Notes: generated by a model not told the origin, from the letters alone. Shown: positions 27,773 through 36,000, counted from the first letter of the stretch. The stretch is 64,000 nt of DNA from Acinetobacter populi (GCF_002174125.1 NZ_NEXX01000003.1:137749-201748), one strand, 5' to 3'. Numbers and translations: made by a program.

Positions 27773-28483
27773 TTAAACATTGTTGTTACCCAATAATTTA
27801 GAAAGTTTGGTTAAGCCTTTTGGTGTCACTCTCACCTGCTCTGAAATCTTGATCGAGCCATCGGGCATTGGAATATCCTTAACCTTATGTTCTAAATACC
27901 CTGATTTGATTTTCTCCTGATAAGCAACCCAATGTTTGCTGCCAGTACGTTTATAGATCCAATCATTCAGATTAAGCCACTTGTTAAATTTGTGTGGTTC
28001 CTGCTGTAAAGTTTTGGCTGCATCGGTTAGACATAAACTGCCGTCTGCTGTAGCGATGCGATCAAATGCATCTATGGTCGGTTGCATGACTTCGACTTTC
28101 TGCTCTAGTTCAATGACTTTCTCTGAATAGGTCAGTAATGCGTTACGTAACAGGTTTGGATTAGCTAGGAGTTGCATTGGGTCTATTGGTTTATTGATCT
28201 GTGCTTCCAGTTCTTGCCAACGTACATTGATTTTATGCCGTGCATTTACGTCATAACCTGTCATCAAAGTGATGCTTAGATTTTTATTCAACAAAAACTC
28301 AGATGTATAGCCACGATTATCTTTAAGCTCTTGATATTCTTCATGACTCAATATTGAGTCATCTAAGCTACCAAGCATTTGACGAGTATCACGAACAACA
28401 TTGTCATGTCGTTTACCTGTTAATTCTGAAATTTCACGACTAGACATGAATTTTACTTGTTGCAGCTTTGTTAACGCATTCAT
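27773..28483 (-). CDS. Rha/KilAC-type phage antirepressor
   Basis: A 236-residue phage regulator. The N-terminal part (MSSREISELTGKRHDNVVRDTRQML, then LLNKNLSITLMTGYDVNARHKINVRWQELE) is a Rha-type DNA-binding domain. The C-terminal part (ADGSLCLTDAAKTLQQEPHKFNKWLNLNDWIYKRTGSKHWVAYQEKIKSGYLEHKV) is the KilAC antirepressor domain. A GGAGA site precedes the ATG at 28483. It lies two bases after an Arc-like gene, and the pair sits behind three palindromic operators. The layout matches the arc-ant operon of P22, in which an antirepressor can turn off prophage immunity. Confidence 0.85.
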   Translation of the reverse strand: MNALTKLQQVKFMSSREISELTGKRHDNVVRDTRQMLGSLDDSILSHEEYQELKDNRGYTSEFLLNKNLSITLMTGYDVNARHKINVRWQELEAQINKPIDPMQLLANPNLLRNALLTYSEKVIELEQKVEVMQPTIDAFDRIATADGSLCLTDAAKTLQQEPHKFNKWLNLNDWIYKRTGSKHWVAYQEKIKSGYLEHKVKDIPMPDGSIKISEQVRVTPKGLTKLSKLLGNNNV

Positions 28484-28485
28484 TT

Positions 28486-28632
28486 TCAAATCTCCATTTG
28501 TTGCTTAAATTGCTTAATCGCTTTCACGACTAAATAATTCATTGAACGATCATGCTTCACAGCTAATTCTTTAAGCCAAGCATGTAATTCAGGCGGTATA
28601 CGAACTGCCATTTGTGTATCTGATCTTGCCAC
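28486..28632 (-). CDS. Arc-like ribbon-helix-helix repressor, 48 aa
   Basis: A 48-residue protein (MARSDTQMAVRIPPELHAWLKELAVKHDRSMNYLVVKAIKQFKQQMEI): a beta strand (QMAVRIP) and two helices, as in Arc/MetJ-type repressors. The GTG start at 28632 has AGAGG seven to eight bases upstream. It is the first gene of the leftward unit that ends with the antirepressor and stands across three palindromes from a Mnt-like gene. Confidence 0.75.
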   Translation of the reverse strand: MARSDTQMAVRIPPELHAWLKELAVKHDRSMNYLVVKAIKQFKQQMEI

Positions 28633-28650
28633 AATTTGTTCCTCTTGTGC

Positions 28651-28703
28651 TATTACGGTACTAATGTTAGCACCGTACTAATATTGTGTCTAGTACCGTA
28701 CTA
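28651..28703. promoter_or_regulatory. Three 13-bp palindromic operators between two divergent repressor genes
   Basis: Three related sites in the divergent promoter: TATTACGGTACTA (28651-28663), TAGCACCGTACTA (28668-28680) and TAGTACCGTACTA (28691-28703). The third is a perfect palindrome with arms TAGTAC/GTACTA and one central base. The other two each differ from it in the left arm. The centres are 17 and 23 bases apart. The likely binders are the two flanking ribbon-helix-helix proteins, which would repress both directions. Confidence 0.75.
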
Positions 28704-28738
28704 TCATATTCTTATAAAAAATTTATTTGAGTTATGTA

Positions 28739-29098
28739 ATGGCTAGAAATGACCCTCAATTCAACTTACGTGTACCTGTTGAGCTTAAACAAAAAGTTGA
28801 AGAAGCGGCTAAAGAAAGTGGAAGGTCTATTAATGCTGAGGCAGTGTACCGACTTGAAGAAAGTTTTATTGAAACAATCCCTGCTGAAGGACTTAACCAA
28901 ATCGTTGCTGCCTATCTTATGGGAATGCATTCTCGTTACTTGTCTGAAAGAGATGATTTAGTGGCTATGTTGCAACAGAAATCAAATAATAGTGAATTAA
29001 AAATAAAAATCGAAAAATATGATCTTTTGATTTCTGAAATTAGATCTAATGCAGAAAGACTATTTCCTAATGCATTTAAAAAAAGTGATGAAAGCTAA
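28739..29098 (+). CDS. Mnt-like ribbon-helix-helix repressor
   Basis: A 119-residue protein whose first 40 residues (MARNDPQFNLRVPVELKQKVEEAAKESGRSINAEAVYRLEES) resemble the N-terminus of phage P22 Mnt and Arc: the NDPQFNLRVP strand and GRSINAE helix start are the hallmarks. A long helical C-terminal part (about 55-119) probably forms the tetramer. I start at the ATG at 28739, since the longer frame begins with TTG. Divergent from the Arc-like gene across three operators. Confidence 0.85.
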   Translation: MARNDPQFNLRVPVELKQKVEEAAKESGRSINAEAVYRLEESFIETIPAEGLNQIVAAYLMGMHSRYLSERDDLVAMLQQKSNNSELKIKIEKYDLLISEIRSNAERLFPNAFKKSDES

Positions 29099-29139
29099 CT
29101 TTATCTTATTTCAAGAAAAAAAGTCTTAGGATTTAATAA

Positions 29140-29865
29140 ATGAATGGACTTCGATTATGTTGGATATGCGAAGAAAATATTGCAGATACATCAGAACACG
29201 CTTTAAAAAAAACAGATATTGTTCGGGCTTATGGCAAAGGCTCATATCGCAACTTAAATGAAAAGCAACCCATACACTTTAAAAATGGTAAAGAAACTAA
29301 ATTACAAGGTGCTAACTCTGATATAATTAAAAATCTAAAAGATTTATGTAAGCAATGTAATAATACTCTGAGTCAGCCATATGACCGTGCATATGACAAA
29401 TTCATTGAATATGTTTTGAATAATAGTGAACTAATTTTAGAAAGACGCTTTATTGATTTTGAAGAAATATATGGAGAAGATTTTGCTATTCAACAAACTA
29501 ATTTATTTAAGTATTTCATAAAGTCTTTTGGTTGTAGAGTCTATGCAAATCCAGATTTTGTGGTGCCAAGAGATCTGGTTAATATATTAAAAGAAGATTT
29601 AGACCATTTTCAAACACGCTTAAAAATCACAATGAGTATTAGCACCGCATGTATCAAATTATTAGGTGAACAATGCTTTGATTTTATTGGAAAGACAGAC
29701 ATGAATTATTATAATATGTCTGATTATCCAAGTCAGTATGGTTTTAGTTTTAAAGAGCATGTTGGCTGGTTATTCATCAATTATTATTATCTTATCGATA
29801 TTGAACCGCGAAGCGGTGTTGAATGGGTCGCTGACAGAAAAGTTATTTTTTTAGGTGAATTATAA
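29140..29865 (+). CDS. HNH-like zinc-motif protein, 241 aa
   Basis: Not a family I can name with certainty. The front has CWICEENIADTSEHALKK and then LCKQCNNTLSQPYDRAYDKF: two CxxC knuckles around a central His (EH), a pattern of HNH endonuclease folds. The rest is soluble and rich in aromatic residues. An AGGA site precedes the ATG. It lies in the AT-rich cargo region and could be a defence or conversion gene, but the DNA target and activity are inference only. Confidence 0.55.
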   Translation: MNGLRLCWICEENIADTSEHALKKTDIVRAYGKGSYRNLNEKQPIHFKNGKETKLQGANSDIIKNLKDLCKQCNNTLSQPYDRAYDKFIEYVLNNSELILERRFIDFEEIYGEDFAIQQTNLFKYFIKSFGCRVYANPDFVVPRDLVNILKEDLDHFQTRLKITMSISTACIKLLGEQCFDFIGKTDMNYYNMSDYPSQYGFSFKEHVGWLFINYYYLIDIEPRSGVEWVADRKVIFLGEL

Positions 29866-29877
29866 AAAGCACCGTGA

Positions 29878-29909
29878 TGAACTTCACCCCAAAAGTTGGA
29901 CACTTTTAG
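29878..29909. mobile_element. Possible IS3-family terminal fragment
   Basis: The run containing CACCCCAAAAGTTGGACACT resembles the terminal inverted repeat of many IS3-family elements (TGNNCTGACCCCAAAAAGTTGGACA). Only one end is present and no transposase follows. It touches the last codons of the minus-strand gene ending at 29906. Confidence 0.35.
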
Positions 29910-30910
29910 TCTAATTTAAAAGATGCTTTTCTATAGGGCTGGCACTCACTACTTAATAATTCTTTAATTGGACCAAAATAATCTCTATATGAGATTTGAT
30001 TTTCACCAACTGCTTTTATTGTATCTTGAAGTAATTGATCTACAATGCTTTTCAATTTAATATCAGAGTCATAATTATCATGTATCTCAAAAACCATATC
30101 AATTAAACTTTGAAAAAAACTATCAGCACTATTCAACATTTCTAATGAAATAATCTTATTTCCTTTAAAATCTCTTACTAAACCATGATGCATATTGTTA
30201 TTTGATTTTAATTTATTGATTAAATCAATAAACCTCAAAGACAATTCATCACATTTTTTTCCAAAAAAATTAAGCTCATCATCATTTTTTAAACATCTAA
30301 ATTCAGTAGTGATTGCCATTAATTCTTCTAAGCAATTTTCTAGTTCTAGAATAACAGTTAGAAGATTTAAAGATACTTCCTTATTAACTTCATACTTCTT
30401 TTGAATTCTCCAATCACTAAAAACCCAAATAGCGACAATAGGTGCGAGAAGATAGGTTGCCCAAATAAATATATTAATAATATCAGATTTATTTGAATTA
30501 CTTATCTGATTTCCTGTAAACTTATATAGCATCAATCCTAAAAGACATAGTGAAATATATACACAAAACATCATTATAATTGCTTTATACTTAATTAATC
30601 CTTCAGTATCTTGTCTATTGAAATATTTTTTCAATTTCATATCAATATCTTTCGCAAGATCTTGTTTTTGCCTTAATTTTAAAAGTATTAGCAAAAAAAA
30701 TAATATAATAAATTTCATATAAATATTAGAACTAACAATCATTAAAATAAATTTATTGATGAAAGCAACCAATAAAAAAATAGATATTATTAAAAAACTC
30801 AAAAAAAACCCAAGTAATAAAGTCAAAATTAAAATATTAGAAATAAATCCAATTGAATAAGAAATATCATTTCTTTTATCCAACTCTAACAAATCATATA
30901 TCAATTTCAT
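29906..30910 (-). CDS. Multi-pass membrane protein, 334 aa, downstream of the GHKL-nuclease gene
   Basis: Unrecognised. The N-terminal half has four hydrophobic segments (about 23-50, 58-78, 108-130 and 146-166); the C-terminal half is soluble and helical (about 170-334: NLLTVILELENCLEELMAITTEFRCLKNDDELNFFGKKC). It lies 41 bases after the GHKL-nuclease gene on the same strand with no terminator between, so the two are likely one operon. The last codons overlap a possible IS end. The membrane N-terminus and cytoplasmic helical C-terminus suit an effector or anchor, but that is inference. Confidence 0.65.
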   Translation of the reverse strand: MKLIYDLLELDKRNDISYSIGFISNILILTLLLGFFLSFLIISIFLLVAFINKFILMIVSSNIYMKFIILFFLLILLKLRQKQDLAKDIDMKLKKYFNRQDTEGLIKYKAIIMMFCVYISLCLLGLMLYKFTGNQISNSNKSDIINIFIWATYLLAPIVAIWVFSDWRIQKKYEVNKEVSLNLLTVILELENCLEELMAITTEFRCLKNDDELNFFGKKCDELSLRFIDLINKLKSNNNMHHGLVRDFKGNKIISLEMLNSADSFFQSLIDMVFEIHDNYDSDIKLKSIVDQLLQDTIKAVGENQISYRDYFGPIKELLSSECQPYRKASFKLD

Positions 30911-30960
30911 ATAGTGCTTTAAATTCCAATTTAAACTACATTTAAGATATTATAGTAAAA

Positions 30961-32952
30961 TTAAATATTATCAATACACTTAGGAATATATTTCCCATGT
31001 ACTTCTTTTAAGTACTTCTGAGAACTTTCTTGTGTGACTTCATATTGCAGATGCTGATTAATAAACTGTAGCTTGGCTCTTGCATTCGCAATAATTTCAG
31101 ACCACGTTTTAACCCATACTGTAATATTCTGCTGTGAAGAATCATGTATTAAACCCTTTGGTTTATTTCTTTGATTAGATTCTTCTTCCGCATAAGCATC
31201 CAACTCATTAGAAATAGCGAGGAAAGTCCACTTGGCTGGAACATTATGAAATCTTTCATCCATAGCAACAGCAGTGGCATATTTTTTGATTTGAACAATG
31301 ACTTCAGCATCAACTTTTTTGGATGGTCGTTTTAGCTCCACAACCAAGTAATCAAACTCTCCATGACGTGTTTGGTTTACTTTACTTAGCATCAAATCAA
31401 TACGCCCTGTTCTACCATCTGAGAGTAGTACTGGATCAAAGCTTTCTATTGTATCTTCACGATCGCCTAGTTTGGAGATATGCTTTTTTAGTACCGTTTC
31501 TAAACGTTCTTCAGATTGAGATAAAGTAAAATTTTCATCAAAAATCCATGCTTCATTTTCAAGCATTTTATGTAATTGGTCTCTTTCAGTGAAGATTTTC
31601 TTAGTCTTGTCCCCAAATAGAAGACTCTCTAATTCATCTAGGAAATTTAACCTGTTTGCCACAATCGTTGCAGATGAAATAATTGAAGAAAGTTCAGTAT
31701 TGTTTAATAATTCTGCCAATTTATCTTGATCCTCTTTGCTTAAACCCAAAACTTCAGTAATAATTTTTTGAACAGATTCTGGATTTTCTGTAATAGCTTG
31801 AGCAATTAGTTTAAACATAAATTTCTTAGATGTCGTTTCAGTTTTATCAAAATTTGGTAAAAATGTTTGTACATTCACAGCAAGAATATCAAACACCTCT
31901 TGTTCAGCTTTCTCTACAGAAGTCAGACTACTTTTATCTTTATATGGGTAAATATCTTGATCTTTCCACTCTTGAACAATACCACTATATTTTTCTGAAA
32001 TTCTTTTTCTAAAATGTGCCTGAATAGTCGTTATTGCAATATCAATGATAGTTTTTACTGTTGGTTCGAGTTCAGCTAATCCTAATGTCCCTGTATTTTC
32101 TAATTCTTGAAAATATTCACTTTTTAAATATGCAGTAAAATTAAAACCTTTCGCTTTAATTCTATTTTTTGGTTCGTATTCATTTAAGGAGATACCTTTT
32201 GCTGAACATAAATTGATGACTCGATCAGTTTCTATATCCCATTCAACGATAGTTAGTGTTACTGAGTGATCTGTAATATAACTACAATCTTCTGTTAGAT
32301 CATAATTTCTTGAGCATATTTGAACACTTTTAGGATCTATTTTTACTCCATTAAAATTCAATTGTAAATTTGGATACTCAGTTAAAAATACTGCAAAACA
32401 TTTCGTTAATTCATTTAGTGTTTTATCTTTTATTAATTCATCGGCTTTTTTAAATAAATTTGAAATAATAACTCTAGTCCCTTTTTGACCTTTATCATTA
32501 TTTTCTAAATCGCTAGTTTTAAACTCCTCAATTTGATTATGATTACCAAGAATTGAATAAGTACTATATTTATTCTGATCTAAGAAAGTCGTTTCCCACT
32601 CTATATCTGCACCTAAACAAAATGCTTTAAATCGTCCTTTACCATTTTGACCATGTAAAGGGTGATGATAGTTATCTTTTTTTAATTTTTTCCATGAGTC
32701 ACCAATCTCTCCAAAGTATGATGCTACATCTTTAAATGGAATTCCATCACCCTGATCTTCAACAATGATAGAGTCAAGACCCTCCATAGAATTATATTTA
32801 AGTGTTACAGTTACTATTTGAGATGATGCATCAAAACCATTCCAAATAAGCTCACTCAATGCCTTAGTTGCGGATGCTTCTGTTAAAGTTTTTATATGCC
32901 CAGGCGTTGCGACAATTTTTAACGGTTTAAAATTTTGAGTTTTTTTGTCCAT
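30961..32952 (-). CDS. GHKL ATPase fused to a Shedu-like PD-(D/E)xK nuclease
   Basis: About 663 residues with two visible modules. Residues 1-170 (counted from the GTG frame, Met1 at 32961) are a GHKL (Hsp90, MutL, gyrase) ATPase: N box with E38, N41 and D44 in SELIWNGFDA; G1 box DQGDGI (69-74); G2 box GQNGKGRF (104-111); G3 KGTRVII (about 159-165). Residues about 459-600 look like the Shedu (DUF4263) nuclease: the LHKMLENEAWIFDENF helix, then D522 in GRIDLML, E542-x-K544 in VVELKRP, Q557 and Y561. This is a complete PD-(D/E)xK set. The family context is anti-phage defence, and the prophage cargo position agrees. I start at the ATG at 32952; a GTG nine bases upstream is also possible. Confidence 0.75.
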   Translation of the reverse strand: MDKKTQNFKPLKIVATPGHIKTLTEASATKALSELIWNGFDASSQIVTVTLKYNSMEGLDSIIVEDQGDGIPFKDVASYFGEIGDSWKKLKKDNYHHPLHGQNGKGRFKAFCLGADIEWETTFLDQNKYSTYSILGNHNQIEEFKTSDLENNDKGQKGTRVIISNLFKKADELIKDKTLNELTKCFAVFLTEYPNLQLNFNGVKIDPKSVQICSRNYDLTEDCSYITDHSVTLTIVEWDIETDRVINLCSAKGISLNEYEPKNRIKAKGFNFTAYLKSEYFQELENTGTLGLAELEPTVKTIIDIAITTIQAHFRKRISEKYSGIVQEWKDQDIYPYKDKSSLTSVEKAEQEVFDILAVNVQTFLPNFDKTETTSKKFMFKLIAQAITENPESVQKIITEVLGLSKEDQDKLAELLNNTELSSIISSATIVANRLNFLDELESLLFGDKTKKIFTERDQLHKMLENEAWIFDENFTLSQSEERLETVLKKHISKLGDREDTIESFDPVLLSDGRTGRIDLMLSKVNQTRHGEFDYLVVELKRPSKKVDAEVIVQIKKYATAVAMDERFHNVPAKWTFLAISNELDAYAEEESNQRNKPKGLIHDSSQQNITVWVKTWSEIIANARAKLQFINQHLQYEVTQESSQKYLKEVHGKYIPKCIDNI

Positions 32953-33097
32953 GTTATTCACAATATTGACTTATATAACAAGTTTATTGAGATAATATAC
33001 CCCATCATGAGGCATTGTGATATGGTTTAGCTAGATTTTTTGAACAGAACAAAAGATTGTTTTCAAAGTTAGTGGAACAATAGAAGAAGATCATATC

Positions 33098-33259
33098 GTG
33101 GATTTTTTATTTTTATCGCTGCTTGTTATTTTTATCATCTTACTGGTTAAGCGATATGGCTTAGATCAACCCTCTGCAAGCTTTGGGGATTCGCTCTGGT
33201 ATCTATTTCTTTTCGGGCTGTTAGTTTTAGTCCTAAAAATTAGGCGATATACTGGGTGA
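33098..33259 (+). CDS. Small membrane protein, 53 aa
   Basis: An open frame from a GTG (AGAAGA upstream) encodes two hydrophobic helices (FLFLSLLVIFIILLVK and LWYLFLFGLLVLVLKI) joined by a polar loop. It ends in the basic RRYTG. Function is unknown. Too short for routine detection, but the regular hydrophobic pattern and ribosome site support it. Confidence 0.5.
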   Translation: MDFLFLSLLVIFIILLVKRYGLDQPSASFGDSLWYLFLFGLLVLVLKIRRYTG

Positions 33260-33342
33260 GTCGTGATTGTCTTATGGTTGCAATCTGGGGAAATACTAGC
33301 TTTGTGCTGGTGAATTGAAGAAATTCTAAAAAAGAGTGATAT

Positions 33343-34146
33343 ATGAAAATTAATATTAATTTCGACTGGGCATTTATTACATCAGTTTTTACTATTTTTC
33401 TTTATTGGTGTGGCTACTGGTATAACTACGGTTATATAAAATATTTTGAGTATAGTATTAATGCTTTTGATATTCCAATACCTAGCATGGTAATGGACGG
33501 TCTTCTTGTTGGTATTGATAAGTTCTTTTCTTTAATTATGCTTTTTCTACTAGTTTCGCTAATTGCAAGCATTACTCTCACTGGTTGGAAGAAAATATTA
33601 TTAGAGGTCTTTTCAAAACTTACATTCTTTTTCATATTTTTATACTACTTAATTTATAAACATTTTTATAAAAAAACCATCATAAATGACAATATACATA
33701 AAAATTTATCTTTATATTTTAGAACCATTTATATCATTAATGTAATTAGTAAAAAAATTAAAATAAATAATTTCTATATATCATTTAATAAAAATATTTA
33801 TTCTTACCATAAAAAAAATGAAGAAAACCTAATCTATGAAAAATTTCAATTTTCTTTTATATTACATTATCTTTTATTAATTTTTCTATTGATTGGAACA
33901 CTAAAATTTTTTGATGTAGGAAGTGTACTTATTTATAAAGGTGAAAAAGCTGCACAAGAATCCTTTTTAGCTACTATTCATAATAAAAAAGAGAAAAAAT
34001 TTCCAAAAGTTAATATAAAGGATGAAAAAAGCCAGTACATATCATACTATCTTACAGATATATGCTTAAAAGGTTCCTGTCTTGTTACAGATATTAAAGG
34101 TAATTCAAGTATTCATGATGCTAAGGAAATTAAAGTGATTCACTAA
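33343..34146 (+). CDS. Membrane protein, 267 aa, unknown function
   Basis: Unrecognised. Hydrophobic segments lie at about 8-28, 53-75, 83-110 and 165-190, with a soluble C-terminal domain (about 190-267: FDVGSVLIYKGEKAAQESFLATIHNKKEKKFPKVN). It is Lys-, Asn- and Ile-rich and strongly AT-biased. It begins a short plus-strand cargo unit, with an AGAG ribosome site before the ATG. The next gene, a small membrane protein, starts 37 bases after its stop. Confidence 0.6.
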   Translation: MKININFDWAFITSVFTIFLYWCGYWYNYGYIKYFEYSINAFDIPIPSMVMDGLLVGIDKFFSLIMLFLLVSLIASITLTGWKKILLEVFSKLTFFFIFLYYLIYKHFYKKTIINDNIHKNLSLYFRTIYIINVISKKIKINNFYISFNKNIYSYHKKNEENLIYEKFQFSFILHYLLLIFLLIGTLKFFDVGSVLIYKGEKAAQESFLATIHNKKEKKFPKVNIKDEKSQYISYYLTDICLKGSCLVTDIKGNSSIHDAKEIKVIH

Positions 34147-34183
34147 CTTAAACCATCTATGTAGTATAAAAGGAAGTTTGAAT

Positions 34184-34354
34184 ATGTCAGCATTTTTGAT
34201 TATTAGTGGATTTACTCTGGCTTTTTCTGGAATGATTTTTGGTCCTTATATGTTCCACAAGCATATAAAAAATCATTATGATGCAAAGGCTGTTGGTTTG
34301 CTATCTATGTTACCAGGGATATTCTTATTTTGTCTCGGCTTCTATCTTAGATAA
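34184..34354 (+). CDS. Small membrane protein, 56 aa
   Basis: AGGA lies upstream of the ATG. The protein has two hydrophobic helices (AFLIISGFTLAFSGMIFG and GLLSMLPGIFLFCLGFYL) separated by a basic His-rich loop (HKHIKNHYDAK). Function unknown; plausible as the second gene of the unit beginning at 33343. Confidence 0.5.
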   Translation: MSAFLIISGFTLAFSGMIFGPYMFHKHIKNHYDAKAVGLLSMLPGIFLFCLGFYLR

Positions 34355-34452
34355 AAAGTTTTGACTCAAAACCACACCCAAAAGGTGAGGTTCTGTAAAC
34401 ATGTAAATAATGAGATGAAGCTTGGACTCCACCTACTTTAGTAATGCTAACA

Positions 34453-34773
34453 TTATTTATTCTGCTTAGTTCCAGCATCAATTGCTTTTTTAAGCAATTC
34501 CTTGCCTGTACATTTTTCTATCGCTTCATAATGCTGTTTATCTGTTACCATATTATTCTGCTGTATCCCTACACCTTTGGTCATCTCACATTTACAGAAT
34601 TTCGTGGCTTCTGCCTTGGTCAATTCTTTAGGTGCATTCGATACACAAAGCTGGATAAAGTTCTCTACACTGAGTTGTTGGGATAGATTCATACCTGCTG
34701 TATTAGCAAAAGACATACTTGCCATGCAGGTAAAAAGTAAGATAGCTAAACTTCTTTTAAATGTAATTTTCAT
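34453..34773 (-). CDS. Exported small protein, 106 aa
   Basis: Signal peptide MKITFKRSLAILLFTCMASMSFANT with a cleavage site after FAN or FA, giving a mature protein of about 80 residues that is rich in Lys and Cys (four Cys, including FCKCEMTKG). It could be a periplasmic disulfide-bonded protein. The next gene on this strand is a small acidic protein encoded about 155 bases upstream. Function unknown. Confidence 0.65.
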   Translation of the reverse strand: MKITFKRSLAILLFTCMASMSFANTAGMNLSQQLSVENFIQLCVSNAPKELTKAEATKFCKCEMTKGVGIQQNNMVTDKQHYEAIEKCTGKELLKKAIDAGTKQNK

Positions 34774-34927
34774 AAATAATCCTCAGTTATCTGTTTAGAA
34801 AATATTGATAAATGAGTAATTATTATACAAAAATAAATTACATTATCATGAATGCTGCTCATGATTTAATAAAAAACAGCATTCCTTAAGTATCAAACAG
34901 TCTAAAAATGCTTATTCAACATTTAGG

Positions 34928-35068
34928 CTATTTTTGTTCTCTAAGCGGATTCTCAGGTTCCGCATTAGGCTTTTTCTCTGGTTTTGTATTCTCATAAGAA
35001 TCTTGATCCCCTTTGTCATCATTAGATTCTTTTTGCTCATTTAATGTTTGATCTGATTTGGTAGTCAT
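34928..35068 (-). CDS. Small acidic protein, 46 aa
   Basis: Highly charged, no hydrophobic core: MTTKSDQTLNEQKESNDDKG then a Pro/Glu-rich end. A strong GAGG precedes the ATG. Low complexity limits confidence; it may be an intrinsically disordered phage cargo protein. Confidence 0.45.
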   Translation of the reverse strand: MTTKSDQTLNEQKESNDDKGDQDSYENTKPEKKPNAEPENPLREQK

Positions 35069-35167
35069 ATTTATTGTCCTCGTGTAGATGATTATTTAAT
35101 AAATATGACATTTGGCGTTAATAATCCATTATATTTATGTAGTGGTCGAATGAAGTAATTGTTATCA

Positions 35168-35191
35168 AGAAAGAACCCTCAATTGAGGGCT
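35168..35191 (-). terminator. Terminator at the end of the late operon
   Basis: CCCTC (35176-35180) pairs with GAGGG (35185-35189) around AATT, followed on the minus strand by TTCTTTCTTG. It lies about 55 bases after the endolysin stop. Confidence 0.65.
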
Positions 35192-35244
35192 ACACGCATC
35201 AATTATCCTTGGCAGCATACTTTAAATTGTCTGCACAGCGAAGC

Positions 35245-36000
35245 CTAAGCCTCGCTCACTTTAGTAGCAGTAACATTATTTAAGATTGGCAGATTATATC
35301 GACTATCTGCCGGACGTGATGTTTTGCCATACCATCGGAATTCTTGAAAGTCAGAGGGATTGTAAAGTGCGTAACACACCATATTTGACTGATTACCGCC
35401 AATACACACCAGTTTACCATCTTTGGTTTTACCAGCGACAAAACAGACATGGCCGCCACCGCTGCGGGTTTTAATCGCCACACAACCATATGCTGGTTTA
35501 AGTAACTTTGCCCCGCCCTCAGTGTAAGCCAATGCACGGTACCAGTGTTTAGGATATGCGACACTAGATTGCTTCAAACACCACGCCACAAAGACACCGC
35601 ACCAGGGCGTTTCATCCTCAGACCACCATGCACCTAATGATTTAAGCCATTTTAAAATGGTTGGATTATGAGTGGTTTTGCTGGTGTTCTCTTTCAACCC
35701 GATATGTTTTTTTGCTTCAATCATCCAAGCCAGATCACCGGTTGCTGTACTTACAAGCGGCTGAATTGTAGCAAACTGATTCAGATCCGGAGCATGCAAT
35801 TCCGGCTGTTTGATCTTTTTCCCAAGAACGGCCAACAGCGGTAAAACCACGGTTAAAATTGCTGCATGATATTCAGCAGGAATTAGCTGTAAGTCCATGC
35901 CATTTTGCAACAACACGGGAATCACGCCCAAAATAAAAGCCCCGATCAATGGGGCCTTTACACTTAAATATTTAAATGCACTTTCGTCTATAAACTTCAT
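35245..36000 (-). CDS. Endolysin (NlpC/P60- or CHAP-like, TIGR02594 type) with an N-terminal membrane segment
   Basis: A 251-residue lysis enzyme. The catalytic domain (about 95-235) shows ETPWCGVFVAWCLKQ (catalytic Cys), SGGGHVCFVAGK (catalytic His) and VCIGGNQSN (Asn). These are the CHAP/TIGR02594 blocks. Before it lie two hydrophobic segments (about 14-32 and 45-60), so it carries its own membrane anchor or signal-arrest-release unit. The start overlaps the stop of the holin gene by four bases. It is expected to cut peptidoglycan peptide bonds at the end of infection. Confidence 0.8.
   Translation of the reverse strand: MKFIDESAFKYLSVKAPLIGAFILGVIPVLLQNGMDLQLIPAEYHAAILTVVLPLLAVLGKKIKQPELHAPDLNQFATIQPLVSTATGDLAWMIEAKKHIGLKENTSKTTHNPTILKWLKSLGAWWSEDETPWCGVFVAWCLKQSSVAYPKHWYRALAYTEGGAKLLKPAYGCVAIKTRSGGGHVCFVAGKTKDGKLVCIGGNQSNMVCYALYNPSDFQEFRWYGKTSRPADSRYNLPILNNVTATKVSEA

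Noticed and set aside
28601-28640. A CRISPR-like or toxin-antitoxin repeat near the Arc-like start
   Set aside because: The repeats are explained by the operator palindromes at 28651-28703, with variable spacing.
33240-33342. Continuation of the small membrane gene into the next gene
   Set aside because: A TGA at 33257-33259 ends the frame and the spacer has its own ribosome site for the 33343 gene.
34415-34460. Resemblance of this stretch to the 3' end of the endolysin gene (both would encode NNV..TKV on the minus strand)
   Set aside because: The match is only about 30 bases with several changes, and the frame is not continued as a lysis gene. Not enough to call a duplicated gene.
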